Notes: generated from the letters alone by a model not told the origin. Numbered from the stretch's first letter, positions 34,321-43,911 are shown. The stretch: 64,000 nucleotides of DNA from Ga0077527 sp964433345 (GCA_964433345.1 CAYSQJ010000012.1:1-64000); one strand, 5' to 3'. Numbers and translations: made by a program.

Positions 34321-36471
34321 TTACTTCAGGTCGAAGCGATCCAGGTTCATGACCTTGGTCCACGCGGCGACAAAGTCCTTGACCAGTTTCTCCTTGCCAT
34401 CAGCGCTGGCATAGACCTCGGCATATGCGCGCAGCACCGAGTTGGAACCGAACACGAGATCGTTGCGTGTTCCGGTGTGCTTCACCTTGCCGCTCTGGCG
34501 GTCGCGGCCCTCGAACACTTCGCCGCCGTCCGTCGCTTTCCACTCCGTGCCCATGTCGAGCAGCCTGACAAAGAAGTCGTTGCTCAGCACGCCCACCTTG
34601 TCGGTGAACACCCCGTGCTTGCTGCCGTCGGCATTGGTGCCGAGCACGCGCATGCCGCCGACCAGTGCCGTCATTTCGGGCGCGGTCAGGGTCAGCATTT
34701 GGGCCTTGTCGACCAGCATGGCCTCGGTCGGCGTACCGCCCTGGCCGCGGCCATAGTTGCGGAAGCCGTCGATCACGGGCTCGAGCACGACGAAGGACTC
34801 CACGTCGGTCTGATCCTGGCGTGCATCGACCCGGCCCGGCGCGAACGGCACTTCGACAGCCACTCCGGCCGACTTGGCTGCCTGCTCCACACCCACGCAG
34901 CCGGCGAGCACGATCACGTCAGCCAGCGAAGCCTTGCCGCTCGCCTTCTGAATCTCCTCCAGCTTCGCCAGGGTTTTCAGTACGGGCTTGTTGATGGCCC
35001 AGTCCTTCTGCGGTGCGAGGCGGATGCGCGCGCCGTTTGCCCCGCCGCGCTTGTCACCGCTGCGGAAGGTCGACGCCGAAGCCCAGGCCACGGACACCAG
35101 ATCGCTCACCGCGATGCCCGAGGAGGCGATCTTCGCCTTGAGATCGGCGATGTCGGCCGCAGTGGGCTTGTGCGTGGCGGCCGGCAGCGGGTCCTGCCAG
35201 ATCAGGTCTTCCTTCGGCACCTCGGGCCCCAGGTAGCGGGCCTTGGGTCCCATGTCGCGATGGGTCAGCTTGTACCAGGCGCGGGCGAAGGCGTCGGCAA
35301 AAGCCTGCGGATTCTCGAGGAAACGCTTGGAGATCTTGCCGAACTCCGGGTCGAAGCGCATGGTCAGATCGGTGGTCAGCATCGTCGGCTTGTGGAACTT
35401 GCCCTTCACATGCGCGTCAGGAATGATCTCCGGCGCGTCCTTGGCCACCCACTGCTTGGCCCCGGCCGGCGATTTCACCATTTCCCATTCATACTTGAAC
35501 ATGATCTCGAGGAAATCATTGCTCCAGCGCGCCGGAGTCGTGGTCCAAGTCACCTCGAGGCCGCTGGAGATGGTGTCCTTGCCGTGCCCGCTGCCGTAGT
35601 TGCTGTTCCAGCCCAGACCCTGGGCCTCGAGCGGAGCGGCTTCGGGCTCCGGTCCCTTGTGCGATTCCGGCGCAGCACCGTGGCACTTGCCGAAGGTGTG
35701 GCCGCCGGCGATCAGCGCGACGATCTCCTCGTCGTTCATTGCCATGCGATAGAAGGTCTCGCGAATGTCTTTCGCCGCAAGCAGGTAGTCACCGCTGGCG
35801 TTCGGGCCTTCGGGATTCACGTAAATCAGGCCCATGTGGGAAGCACCGAAGGGACCCTGAAGCTCTCGCTTGCTGTCATCGATGCGCTTTGCATCGACAC
35901 CCAGCCACTTCATTTCCGGACCCCAGTTGACGTCCTGGTCCGGTTCCCACACGTCCTCGCGCCCGCCGGCAAAGCCGAAAGTGCGGAAGCCCATCGACTC
36001 CAGTGCCACATTGCCGGCGAGGATGAAAAGATCCGCCCAGGAAATCTTCTGGCCGTACTTCTGCTTTATCGGCCACAGCAGGCGTCGGGACTTGTCGATG
36101 TTGACGTTGTCGGGCCAGGAGTTGAGCGGCGCGAAGCGCTGCTGGCCACGCCCGCCACCGCCGCGCCCGTCAATGGTGCGGTAGGTGCCGGCGGAGTGCC
36201 AGGCCATGCGGATCATCTGCGGACCGTAGTGTCCGAAGTCGGCAGGCCACCAAGGCTGCGAATCGGTCATCAGCTTGACCAGGTCGGCCTTCAAAGCATG
36301 GTAATCGAGCTTCCTGAATTCCTCGGCGTAGTTGAATTTTTCGCCCAGCGGATTGGAACGGTTGCCGTGCTGGTTGAGCAGGTCAACGCGCAGCTGCTTG
36401 GGCCACCAGTCGCGGTTCGACGCGCCGCCACCGGCGACATGGTGAAAAGGACATTTGGCTTCGGTGCTCAT
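34321..36471 (-). CDS. katG: Catalase-peroxidase
   Basis: A 716-residue haem enzyme that removes H2O2. The distal site is RMAWHSAGTYR (Arg88, Trp91, His92). Tyr217 in LIYVNPEGPN and Met243 in YRMAMNDEE would form the Met-Tyr-Trp adduct needed for catalase activity. The proximal His is at 258 in GGHTFGK. The C-terminal duplicate domain is complete. The start MSTEAKCPFHH has GGAGG upstream; the 23 residues before it in the open frame are not part of the family. It stands alone between a terminator (34204-34231) and an upstream OxyR-like site. Confidence 0.97.
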   Translation of the reverse strand: MSTEAKCPFHHVAGGGASNRDWWPKQLRVDLLNQHGNRSNPLGEKFNYAEEFRKLDYHALKADLVKLMTDSQPWWPADFGHYGPQMIRMAWHSAGTYRTIDGRGGGGRGQQRFAPLNSWPDNVNIDKSRRLLWPIKQKYGQKISWADLFILAGNVALESMGFRTFGFAGGREDVWEPDQDVNWGPEMKWLGVDAKRIDDSKRELQGPFGASHMGLIYVNPEGPNASGDYLLAAKDIRETFYRMAMNDEEIVALIAGGHTFGKCHGAAPESHKGPEPEAAPLEAQGLGWNSNYGSGHGKDTISSGLEVTWTTTPARWSNDFLEIMFKYEWEMVKSPAGAKQWVAKDAPEIIPDAHVKGKFHKPTMLTTDLTMRFDPEFGKISKRFLENPQAFADAFARAWYKLTHRDMGPKARYLGPEVPKEDLIWQDPLPAATHKPTAADIADLKAKIASSGIAVSDLVSVAWASASTFRSGDKRGGANGARIRLAPQKDWAINKPVLKTLAKLEEIQKASGKASLADVIVLAGCVGVEQAAKSAGVAVEVPFAPGRVDARQDQTDVESFVVLEPVIDGFRNYGRGQGGTPTEAMLVDKAQMLTLTAPEMTALVGGMRVLGTNADGSKHGVFTDKVGVLSNDFFVRLLDMGTEWKATDGGEVFEGRDRQSGKVKHTGTRNDLVFGSNSVLRAYAEVYASADGKEKLVKDFVAAWTKVMNLDRFDLK

Positions 36472-36593
36472 GATTTGCCTCCATGGTGGTTGTGACTCGG
36501 TGTCTCGCCCTGGTCCGGAATCTGCAGCTCCGCTGCGCAATCCCGGCCTTGCGAAAGCACTGCAAGCTTAGGCGCAGCCTCACAATTGCTCAA

Positions 36594-36630
36594 ATTGATT
36601 TTTAACACCATTTCAATAGTTATTGACTAT
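36594..36630. promoter_or_regulatory. OxyR-like binding site upstream of katG
   Basis: 36616-36630 reads ATAG-TTATTGA-CTAT, an exact half of the OxyR consensus ATAG-n7-CTAT. The adjacent 22 bases are A/T-rich and would form the degenerate second half. The site lies about 145 bp upstream of the katG start in a 190-bp gap. OxyR control of katG is well known in proteobacteria; this instance is inferred from the motif. Confidence 0.6.
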
Positions 36631-36662
36631 GTTCATCCCGCTGATTGTCTTTACTGGCTCTT

Positions 36663-39173
36663 TCAGCTCGAACTGCGCAGCAGCTGCGCGGGTGACAGAC
36701 GCAGTCTGCGCATCAGGTACGTCGCACCAAGGCCCAGGCTGGAGCCGCTGACGGCCACCGCGGTCAAAGCCCCCGTCCACAGCAGGCCCGCGCTATCAAG
36801 TTGCAGGCGGAAATGCAGCAATGCAAGTGCGAGCACGCTGCCAACCACCACTGCAAATGCCGAAGTCAGCAGTGCGAGCAGCAGGTATTCCAGCTGCAGG
36901 CTGCGACGCACCGCACCGAGACGGGCGCCGAGCGTGTGCAGCACGCTGGCTTCGTAGACCTGGCGGGCACGGCTGGCGGCCATCGCGCTGGCCAGTACCA
37001 GCAGGCTCACCAGCAGGCTCACTGCGGCAATCATGGCCAGGCCGCTGCCTGCCCGTCCGAGCAGCAGCCGCGCCTCGCTGAGAATGCCTTCGGTGCGCAC
37101 GCTCACAACGTTGGGCATGACAGCGGCAATCCGGTTCTGCGTTTCCAGCGCATCAGCCGCATTCATGTATGCCGCGCCGACATAGCGCGTGACATGGGGA
37201 TCAAGAACGCCATCGGAGAATATCGCCTCCAGCCACAGTCGCGACTGGAAACGCCGCTGGCTGTAGATCGCCGCGAGCCGCGCCTCGACCCGGGAGCCGA
37301 TGATTTCGAACTGCAGAAGATCGCCGACACGCAGCCCCAGTTGATCCGCCTCGCGGTCCTCCATCGCGACCAGCGGCGGTCCGGCATGGTCGGCGGGCCA
37401 CCAGGCGCCCCGCCCGACGACCACGTCATCGAAGTTTCCGGAGCGGTCGCTCAGCTTGTGCTCGTCCCGGGCCTCGAGGACCTGACGTGCGTCTCCGCTG
37501 TCACGCAGAACTGCGCCGTTGACGGCTGTCAGTCGACCCAGCACCAGCGGCGCCAGATCCAGTCGTTCGAGGCTGCCTGCCTTGCCGGCGACTTCGCGCA
37601 AGGCCTCACGCTGCGAAGGCTGGATGTCGTAGAACACCAGCGCGGGCGCGCGCTCGGGCACCGTTTCATTGATCGTGCGCAGCAGGGTCATGACCACCAG
37701 CGTGGATGCAACGAGCAGCGTCAACGCCGAACCGAGGGATATCAACGCAGGCCGCAGGGGCGATCCGCTGCGGCCGACACTGGCGATCGCAAGCCGCCAC
37801 TCGAAGCGACTGGCAAACACCGCTTGCCTGAGCAGCGAGCGCGCCGCACCTTGCAGCAGGCGGACGCCGGCCTCGAGCAGCACCAAGACCAGGAGCATGG
37901 CGAGGATAAACGCCAGACCGAAACGCGGATCCGGCATCACCGCCACCAGCAGGACCAGTGCCAGAACAGCACTGCCGGCGGTCAGGTGCAGCCAGCTGCG
38001 ACCGGCCCTGGTATCAACGCCCTGCAGTCCGCGGAACAGTGCCGCCGGCGACACCGAAAGCGCACGCCCCAGAGCGGGCAGCGCAAAGGTCAATGCGGTC
38101 AGCACGCCGAAACACCAGGCCAGCAGCAAGGGAGCGGACAGCTGTGACAATACCGGCGCCAGCGGCAGTCTCTCGGCTGCCAGGGAAATTCCTGCGAGAG
38201 CCAACGCTCCGCCGAGAATCACGCCGACGAGACTGGACAGGCCGGACAGCATCAGCAACTGACTCATGTAGAGCATGGCGAGGCGCCGGTCGCGCAGCCC
38301 CAGTGCACGCAAGGTTGCCAGCGTCCCGAGCTTGCCCTGAAGATAGGCGTGCACGCTGTTGAACACGCCGAGCCCGCCGATGAACAAGGCACTGAAACCG
38401 ATCAGCAGCAGTCCCGAACCGATCTGCCCCAGAACCTCAGCCATGCGGTCGCTGCGTTCCGCGAAGGTACGGACTTCCCAGCTCGCCTCGGGGAACGCCG
38501 CAAGCAGCGCCTGCCGCAGACTTTCCGGCGCGGCATCGGTCCTGATCCGGTAACGGTATTCCACGCGGCTGCCAGGCTGCAGCAGGCCGGTTGCGGCGAG
38601 TGCGTCAGCCGCGATCATCACCGGCGCCCCGCTCCAGTCGGCGCGCAGACTGCGGTCCGGCTGATGACGGATCAGCGCACGCACCGAAAAACGGCCATCG
38701 CCGAGGGCCACTTCATCACCGGGTTTGATGCCCAGCCTTTGCGACAAGGCGGCATCAAGCGCCACGCCCCAGCGGTCCCCGCGACGGTCGAGCGCGCTGC
38801 CGAGTGCTGCCGGCGGATCGAGCCGGACTTCACCGTAAAGGGGGTATTGCGCGTCGGTGCTCTGCAACTCAACCAGCTGGCTGCGCCCGTCCGCGGTTCG
38901 CAGCATGGTACGGAACTCGGTCAGCAGGGAAACCCTGCCGCGCTCCCTGAGCCAGGCGAGCTCTGTAGCGCCCAGCGGGCGGTCATGCCGGATTTCAAGG
39001 TCACCCCCGAACAGTGCCCGCGCATCGGCCTGCAGGTTGTGGCTCACCAGGCGGTACAGGCCACCGCCGGCAGCGACCAGGCAGACGCCCAGCGCAAGGC
39101 AGACACAGAACACCCAAAGCGACTGGTCGCCAGCGCGCAAATCGCGCCATGCAAAACTAAACAGGAAGCGCAT
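36663..39173 (-). CDS. ybbP: FtsX-like ABC transporter permease (YbbP type)
   Basis: An 836-residue inner-membrane protein. The start MRFLFSFAWRDLRAGDQS has the family's N-terminal WRDLRAG motif and overlaps the end of the ATPase gene by 17 bp. It has one N-terminal helix, a large periplasmic region, and two FtsX-type three-helix blocks (around residues 250-430 and 715-830), plus extra central helices. The layout is that of the 804-residue E. coli YbbP, a MacB-type permease of unresolved substrate. With YbbA it probably moves or extracts a lipid or peptide at the inner membrane. Confidence 0.86.
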   Translation of the reverse strand: MRFLFSFAWRDLRAGDQSLWVFCVCLALGVCLVAAGGGLYRLVSHNLQADARALFGGDLEIRHDRPLGATELAWLRERGRVSLLTEFRTMLRTADGRSQLVELQSTDAQYPLYGEVRLDPPAALGSALDRRGDRWGVALDAALSQRLGIKPGDEVALGDGRFSVRALIRHQPDRSLRADWSGAPVMIAADALAATGLLQPGSRVEYRYRIRTDAAPESLRQALLAAFPEASWEVRTFAERSDRMAEVLGQIGSGLLLIGFSALFIGGLGVFNSVHAYLQGKLGTLATLRALGLRDRRLAMLYMSQLLMLSGLSSLVGVILGGALALAGISLAAERLPLAPVLSQLSAPLLLAWCFGVLTALTFALPALGRALSVSPAALFRGLQGVDTRAGRSWLHLTAGSAVLALVLLVAVMPDPRFGLAFILAMLLVLVLLEAGVRLLQGAARSLLRQAVFASRFEWRLAIASVGRSGSPLRPALISLGSALTLLVASTLVVMTLLRTINETVPERAPALVFYDIQPSQREALREVAGKAGSLERLDLAPLVLGRLTAVNGAVLRDSGDARQVLEARDEHKLSDRSGNFDDVVVGRGAWWPADHAGPPLVAMEDREADQLGLRVGDLLQFEIIGSRVEARLAAIYSQRRFQSRLWLEAIFSDGVLDPHVTRYVGAAYMNAADALETQNRIAAVMPNVVSVRTEGILSEARLLLGRAGSGLAMIAAVSLLVSLLVLASAMAASRARQVYEASVLHTLGARLGAVRRSLQLEYLLLALLTSAFAVVVGSVLALALLHFRLQLDSAGLLWTGALTAVAVSGSSLGLGATYLMRRLRLSPAQLLRSSS

Positions 39174-39861
39174 CGCGTACGGCAGTCGTGGAAGCCGATT
39201 TGAGCTCGCGGAGTCTGCCCTCATGCAGCCCCAGCACCCGGTCACAGCGCGCCGCAAAATCCGGATCGTGGGTCACCAGCACCAGCGTGGTGCCCGATTG
39301 CGCGTTCATTTCGAACAGCAGCTCGCGTATGCCCTCGCCCGTCGCGTCATCAAGATTGCCGGTGGGCTCGTCTGCCAGCAGCACCTTGGGGCCATGGGCC
39401 AGTGCGCGCGCAATCGCCACCCGCTGCTGTTCACCGCCCGACAGCTGTGAAGGATAGTGGTGCATGCGGCCGGCGAGACCGACACGTTCCAGCTGCCGGA
39501 TCGCGCGCGGCATGGCATCGCCCTTGCCGGCGATCTGCAGAGGCAGCGCCACGTTATCCAGCGCGCTGAGGCTGCCGATCAGGTGAAAGGACTGGAAAAC
39601 AATGCCGATATGATCCCGCCGCAGATCTGCCAGCGCGTCACTGTCGAGCCGGTCGAGTTGCCGGCCGTCAAAAGCAACCGATCCCGCTGCCGGACGTTCG
39701 AGTCCGGCGAGCAGCAGCAGCAGCGATGTCTTGCCAGAGCCGGAAGGCCCGGTGATGGCCACACTTTGGCCGCGAGGAATGTGCAGGTCCACCGACCTCA
39801 GCACCTCTATGCGCGCATTGCCGGGCGCATAGTGCATGGAAACACCCTGCAGTTCTATCAT
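39157..39861 (-). CDS. ybbA: ABC transporter ATP-binding protein (YbbA/LolD-like)
   Basis: A 234-residue ATPase with Walker A GPSGSGKTSLLL near residue 35, signature LSGGEQQRVAIARAL near 135 and Walker B VLLADEPTGNLD near 158. The MIELQGVSMHY start is chosen; the long upstream extension of the frame is not conserved. It belongs to the MacB/LolD/YbbA group that pairs with FtsX-like permeases; the partner gene overlaps its end. It follows moaE by 142 bp and may or may not be part of that transcript. Confidence 0.9.
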   Translation of the reverse strand: MIELQGVSMHYAPGNARIEVLRSVDLHIPRGQSVAITGPSGSGKTSLLLLLAGLERPAAGSVAFDGRQLDRLDSDALADLRRDHIGIVFQSFHLIGSLSALDNVALPLQIAGKGDAMPRAIRQLERVGLAGRMHHYPSQLSGGEQQRVAIARALAHGPKVLLADEPTGNLDDATGEGIRELLFEMNAQSGTTLVLVTHDPDFAARCDRVLGLHEGRLRELKSASTTAVRDALPV

Positions 39862-40003
39862 GCCGGATCTCCCTGGGAAACTCGACGCGGGAATCCGCGC
39901 GAATCGTGTTCTGAATTGTTCGGGAAAAGCCCTGTTGCAGTTCTGACCACACACCCTCTGCAGGGTTCCGCATTTCCCGGCGTCCAGGACACAATACCGC
40001 CGG

Positions 40004-40474
40004 TCACCGCCCCTGCTTTTCGCCCTGCTCCCAGCGTTGCGCAGCCTGGTCGTCGGTGACACGGGCATCGACCCAGCGACCTCCCTGCGGTGTGATCTCC
40101 TTCTTCCAGAACGGTGCGCGAGTTTTCAGGTAGTCCATGATGAACTCGCAGGCCGCGAAGGCATCACCGCGATGAGTGCTTGCCACGATCACCAGCACGA
40201 TCTGGTCTGTCGGTCTGAGGGTGCCGACACGGTGTATCACCAGCGCATCCAGCACTTCCCAGCGGCCGCTCGCCTCCCCGATGATCGCCGAGATCGACTT
40301 CTCGGTCATGCCGGGGTAGTGCTCCAGCGACATTGTCGACACACTGTCGCCCTCGTTGACGTCGCGCACCACACCGACGAAGCTGGCGATGGCGCCAATC
40401 TTCGGGTTGCCCTGGCGCATCGCGGCAATCTCCGTGCTGATATCGAAATCCTGTTCCTGCACGCGAACGTTCAT
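40004..40474 (-). CDS. moaE: Molybdopterin synthase catalytic subunit MoaE
   Basis: A 156-residue protein that, with thiocarboxylated MoaD, adds the dithiolene sulfurs to precursor Z. Family motifs: IASFVGVVRDVNEGDSV near residue 29, LEHYPGMTEK near 51, VIHRVGTL near 80 and STHRGDAFAACEFIMDYLK near 98. The Lys-rich segment FWKKE follows. It starts 4 bp after moaD with GGAGG overlapping the moaD end. It closes the probable tup-mot1-mod-mob-moa transcript. Confidence 0.95.
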   Translation of the reverse strand: MNVRVQEQDFDISTEIAAMRQGNPKIGAIASFVGVVRDVNEGDSVSTMSLEHYPGMTEKSISAIIGEASGRWEVLDALVIHRVGTLRPTDQIVLVIVASTHRGDAFAACEFIMDYLKTRAPFWKKEITPQGGRWVDARVTDDQAAQRWEQGEKQGR

Positions 40475-40478
40475 GACA

Positions 40479-40733
40479 TCAGCCTCCGGTCACCGGCGGG
40501 AAAAAAGCCACTTCATCGCCGTCTTTCAATGGGGTGTCCGGACCGGCGATCTCCTGGTTCACAGCGGCGCGCAGGTTGCGTCCTGCAGCCATCTCCCGGG
40601 CCCAGGCTTCGCCGCGCACCGACAGATGCGCGCGCAGCGCGCCCAGCGTGGATACCCCGGCCGGCAATAACATTTCCTCGCGGCCGGTGCCCAGCGACTC
40701 GCGCAGCCTTGCAAAATAAAGCAGCTTAATCAT
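40479..40733 (-). CDS. moaD: Molybdopterin synthase sulfur carrier subunit MoaD
   Basis: An 84-residue ubiquitin-like protein starting MIKLLYFARLRESLG and ending VAFFPPVTGG. The C-terminal Gly-Gly is the site of adenylation and thiocarboxylation (by MoeB, which is not in the window). It pairs with MoaE in the next gene. It lies 36 bp after mobB. Confidence 0.95.
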   Translation of the reverse strand: MIKLLYFARLRESLGTGREEMLLPAGVSTLGALRAHLSVRGEAWAREMAAGRNLRAAVNQEIAGPDTPLKDGDEVAFFPPVTGG

Positions 40734-40769
40734 GCCTGGATTGTCGCTCTGCCGATGACCGCCGGCAAC

Positions 40770-41264
40770 TCAGCGCAGGCCGACATGGCCGAGTATGAAG
40801 TTCGCGATGGCCGGCGGATCGTTGAGATCAAGCAGCGGCAGCACCGTGTCGACTTTCCGGTCACTGGCCACCGCGACGATGTTGCCGTCGTAGGGGTGCA
40901 GCAGCGATTCCCCGGTCACCTCGCGGTAAACCTCCAGCTTGGGAATGCGCTCGTGCTTGAAACCCTCGACCAGCAAAAGATCGCAGGGGGACAGGCGTTC
41001 GATCATCTCGGTCAACCCGGGTTCCGCTGCGCCTCGCAACTCGTGCATCAGCGCCCAGCGCCGCGACGAGGTCACCAGCACCTCGGTGCAACCGGCGTGG
41101 CGGTGGCGGAAAGAGTCCTTGCCGGGCTGATCGACATCAAAGGTGTGATGGGCGTGCTTGATCAACGACACTTTCAGCCGGCGCTGCGTGAACAGCGGGA
41201 TGAGTTGCTCGATCAGCGTCGTCTTGCCGCTGCCGGAATAGCCGGCAAAACCGAATATTTTCAT
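40770..41264 (-). CDS. mobB: Molybdopterin-guanine dinucleotide biosynthesis adaptor MobB
   Basis: A 164-residue P-loop GTP-binding protein with Walker A FAGYSGSGKTTLIEQL at about residues 5-20, then VSLIKHAHHTFDVDQPGKDSFRH near 33 and LLLVEGFKHERIPKLEVYR near 95, all typical of MobB. It assists MobA in attaching GMP to molybdopterin; the bis-MGD cofactor is what the formate dehydrogenase here needs. mobA itself is outside the window. It lies 61 bp after modC. Confidence 0.94.
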   Translation of the reverse strand: MKIFGFAGYSGSGKTTLIEQLIPLFTQRRLKVSLIKHAHHTFDVDQPGKDSFRHRHAGCTEVLVTSSRRWALMHELRGAAEPGLTEMIERLSPCDLLLVEGFKHERIPKLEVYREVTGESLLHPYDGNIVAVASDRKVDTVLPLLDLNDPPAIANFILGHVGLR

Positions 41265-41325
41265 GTAATCAGGATATTGCTGCCGTATGCAAACGAGCCG
41301 CCATCATAATCCAATCGCATCGCCA

Positions 41326-42459
41326 TCACGCCGGCCGCGCCGGAGTACGCGATTCATCGGCCGGCATCAGGTGTATGCCCTCGGCGAGCAGCGAGATGCC
41401 GATGGCAACCCCGGTTGCGATCCCGTTGCGTCTCGCCGTATGCGCAGGCACGTTCAGGAACAGCGGTGGTCGTCCGGGCCCGTTCACCGCCACTGTCAGC
41501 GCGACGTTCTCGCCCAGCTGCAAACACTCGATGACGGTCCCGGATACCGGATTTTCCCGCTCGCCCAGAGACGGGCGGTCACGGCGGTGCAGGATGAGGT
41601 GCCCCTGCGGAATCACCCAGGTCACCTGCCGGCCGGCAGCGAAGGCCGGTTGCAGCCTTGCCTCCAGGCGATGCCCGCGCCACTCGATGGTGGTGACTCC
41701 GCGGGATTCGTCGTGGCCGATGACCCCTGCGCGGAACACATTGCGCAGGCCGACCAGCTGCGCCACTTCGACGCTGTCCGGGCGCGTCATCACCACATCC
41801 GGCGTCCCCGTCTGCAGCGTGCGGCCCTGGTGCAGCACGCACAGCCGGTCGGCGAGCATGATCGCCTCGTCGAGGTCATGGGTCACCAGGATCACCGGCA
41901 TGGCCAGCTCGCGGCGCAACTCAGCCAGTTCACGGTACAGCCGCTGGCGCGTGGCGCGATCCACCGCCGAAAACGGCTCGTCAAGCAGCAGCACCCGGGG
42001 TTCACGCGCCAGGGCACGCGCCACCGCGACGCGCTGCTGCTGGCCTCCCGAAAGTGTTTTCGGCAGCCGCTGTTCGAGACCTGCGAGCCGCACCCGCGAC
42101 AGCGCCGCGCGCGCGAGTTGCTCGCGTTGGGCAGGCGCATGCTCCAGCAGTGCCTCCATCACGTTGTGCAGAGCGCTGAGGTGGGGGAACAGCGCATAGT
42201 TCTGGAACACATAGCCGACCCGGCGCCGGCGCGCAGGCAGGTTGATCGCCCTTCCGGAATCGAACCAGGACTCGCCGTTGATGCGTATCGATCCCTCCTG
42301 CACCTGCAGCAAGCCGGCGATGGCGCGCAGGATCGAGGTCTTGCCGCTGCCCGAGGGGCCAACCAGCGCCAGCACCTCGCCAGGCGCGCAGGCGAGCGTG
42401 ACATCCAGCGGGATCGGTCCCGGCTGCTGCAGCCGGACGTGGATGCCCGGTTCAGTCAT
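41326..42459 (-). CDS. modC: Molybdate ABC transporter ATP-binding protein
   Basis: A 377-residue ATPase. Walker A GPSGSGKTS starts near residue 34, signature LSGGQQQRVAVARAL near 137 and Walker B VLLLDEPFSAVD near 158. A C-terminal TOBE/MopI-like domain (about 290-365) probably binds oxyanion for feedback control. The length agrees with ModC (about 352-380). Its start overlaps the modB stop by 8 bp. It could also energise related oxyanions such as tungstate. Confidence 0.92.
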   Translation of the reverse strand: MTEPGIHVRLQQPGPIPLDVTLACAPGEVLALVGPSGSGKTSILRAIAGLLQVQEGSIRINGESWFDSGRAINLPARRRRVGYVFQNYALFPHLSALHNVMEALLEHAPAQREQLARAALSRVRLAGLEQRLPKTLSGGQQQRVAVARALAREPRVLLLDEPFSAVDRATRQRLYRELAELRRELAMPVILVTHDLDEAIMLADRLCVLHQGRTLQTGTPDVVMTRPDSVEVAQLVGLRNVFRAGVIGHDESRGVTTIEWRGHRLEARLQPAFAAGRQVTWVIPQGHLILHRRDRPSLGERENPVSGTVIECLQLGENVALTVAVNGPGRPPLFLNVPAHTARRNGIATGVAIGISLLAEGIHLMPADESRTPARPA

Positions 42460-43123
42460 GGCGGCGCGATGGCGCGCGTGATGACGCGAAGTAAGCAGCG
42501 CCTATCGCAATCAGCGAAATCAGCAGCAGCGCCGCCGACATGATGCCGGCGCCGGCATTGTCGAAGGCCTGCACCCGATCATAGATCGCGATCGCAATGG
42601 TCTTGGTTTCTCCCGGAATGTTGCCCCCGACCATCAGCACCACACCAAACTCGCCGAGCGTGTGGGCGAAAGTCAGCACCACCGCCGACAGCAGGCCCGA
42701 CCATGCCAGCGGCAATTCGATGCGCCACAGCGTGCGCCACGCCGACAGGCCGCAGCAGGCCGCGGCATCGCGCACTTCCGGGGCAATCGCCTCGAAGCCG
42801 CGCTGTATCGGCTGGATCGCGAACGGCAGATTGAATATCACCGAGGCCACCAGCAGGCCCTCGAAATTGAATACCAGCGGCCGGCCGACCAGCGATTCGT
42901 AGAACTGCCCGACCGGAGAGGCGCCGCCCATAGCTACCAGCAGGTAATAACCCAGCACGGTGGGCGGCAGCACCAGCGGCAATGCCAGCAGAGCCTCTAC
43001 CCAGGCCTTGCCGCTGAACTGCTTTACAGCCAGCAGCCGTCCCGCTCCGATGCCGATCGGCAGCAGGATCAGCACCGTCCATGCGGCCAATTCCAGGGAC
43101 AGTTTGAGCGCGGACCAGTCCAT
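42452..43123 (-). CDS. modB: Molybdate ABC transporter permease
   Basis: A 223-residue inner-membrane protein with five predicted helices and the binding-protein-dependent permease loop EVRDAAACCGLSAWRTLWRIELPLA near residue 135. LPLVLPPTVLGYYLLVAMGG near 48 and LGEFGVVLMVGGNIPGET near 168 are strongly characteristic of ModB. It starts 6 bp after modA. Confidence 0.94.
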   Translation of the reverse strand: MDWSALKLSLELAAWTVLILLPIGIGAGRLLAVKQFSGKAWVEALLALPLVLPPTVLGYYLLVAMGGASPVGQFYESLVGRPLVFNFEGLLVASVIFNLPFAIQPIQRGFEAIAPEVRDAAACCGLSAWRTLWRIELPLAWSGLLSAVVLTFAHTLGEFGVVLMVGGNIPGETKTIAIAIYDRVQAFDNAGAGIMSAALLLISLIAIGAAYFASSRAPSRRHD

Positions 43124-43129
43124 GACGGT

Positions 43130-43909
43130 TTACTTTGCAGCTGCCTGCGGCAGGACAAAACCGTAGCGTACCAAAATCGCACGTGCCGCCGGTTGCTGCA
43201 GATAGGCATGAAACGCACGCGCAGTCTCCCCCGCTCCCTTGACCAAAACCATGCGCTGGCGCAGAGGGTCGTGCAGTCCCTCGGGCAGCAACACGTAGCG
43301 CCCCAGATTCGCGAGCTGCGGTGCCAGCGCCAGCGAGTAGGCAAAGATGCCGCCCTGCGTCGAGCCACTGGCAGCGAATTGCGCGGCCTGCGACACGTTT
43401 TCACCCAGTACCAGGCGATCCCGCAATGCTTCCCACAGACCGAGTTGGCGCAAGGCCTGCTCGGCGGCGCGGCCGTAGGGCGCGTGTTCCGGATTGGCAA
43501 TCGCGAAGCGGCGGATCTGTCCCGCGGCCAGCGCCTTTTTCAAATGTGCCATTGCGGCGTCAGGCTGAAATGGTGAGCCTTGCGGAGCAAACAATACGAT
43601 GCGGCCGGTGGCGTACAGTGTGCCCCGGTCCACGGTGCGCCCCGCGGCATGCAGTTTGAACACGAAATCCTCGTCGGCCGACATGAACAGCTGGAACGGC
43701 GCACCTTGTGCGATCTGCTGGTAATAATTTCCGGAGGACCCGAATGACAGCCGCAGGTCGCGCCGGGTATCCGCGCGAAAGCTCATCGCGATCTCCTCGA
43801 CTGCGAACTTGAGGTCGGAGGCTGCGGCAATGGCCGGAATGTCGGCCTGAGCACCTGCCCCTCGAGAAATAATAAAAATTATGAATAAAATCAAATACTT
43901 ATGTAACAT
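43130..43909 (-). CDS. modA: Molybdate ABC transporter substrate-binding protein
   Basis: A 259-residue ModA-family protein. The signal peptide (MLHKYLILFIIFIISRGAGA) is unusually Ile/Phe-rich because its codons lie in the AT-rich repeat copy D. The mature part starts IPAIAAASDLKFAVEEIAMSF, then LSFGSSGNYYQQIAQGAPFQLFMSADEDF, the ModA oxyanion site with Ser residues. The start at 43909 lies 2 bp past the stop of the upstream ATPase gene, with GGGAG 10 bases before it. It may serve ModBC; whether it also serves the FecCD-type pair upstream is open. Confidence 0.9.
   Translation of the reverse strand: MLHKYLILFIIFIISRGAGAQADIPAIAAASDLKFAVEEIAMSFRADTRRDLRLSFGSSGNYYQQIAQGAPFQLFMSADEDFVFKLHAAGRTVDRGTLYATGRIVLFAPQGSPFQPDAAMAHLKKALAAGQIRRFAIANPEHAPYGRAAEQALRQLGLWEALRDRLVLGENVSQAAQFAASGSTQGGIFAYSLALAPQLANLGRYVLLPEGLHDPLRQRMVLVKGAGETARAFHAYLQQPAARAILVRYGFVLPQAAAK
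43871..43905 (-). repeat. AT-rich repeat, copy D (inside the modA signal peptide)
   Basis: The minus strand reads ATAAGTATTTGATTTTATTCATAA and onward, matching copy B over ATAAGTATTTG-n-TTTTATT with two scattered differences after. Here the repeat is read as codons of the ModA signal peptide (roughly residues 2-14), which explains the peptide's Ile/Phe/Leu richness. Confidence 0.5.
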
Positions 43910-43911
43910 CC

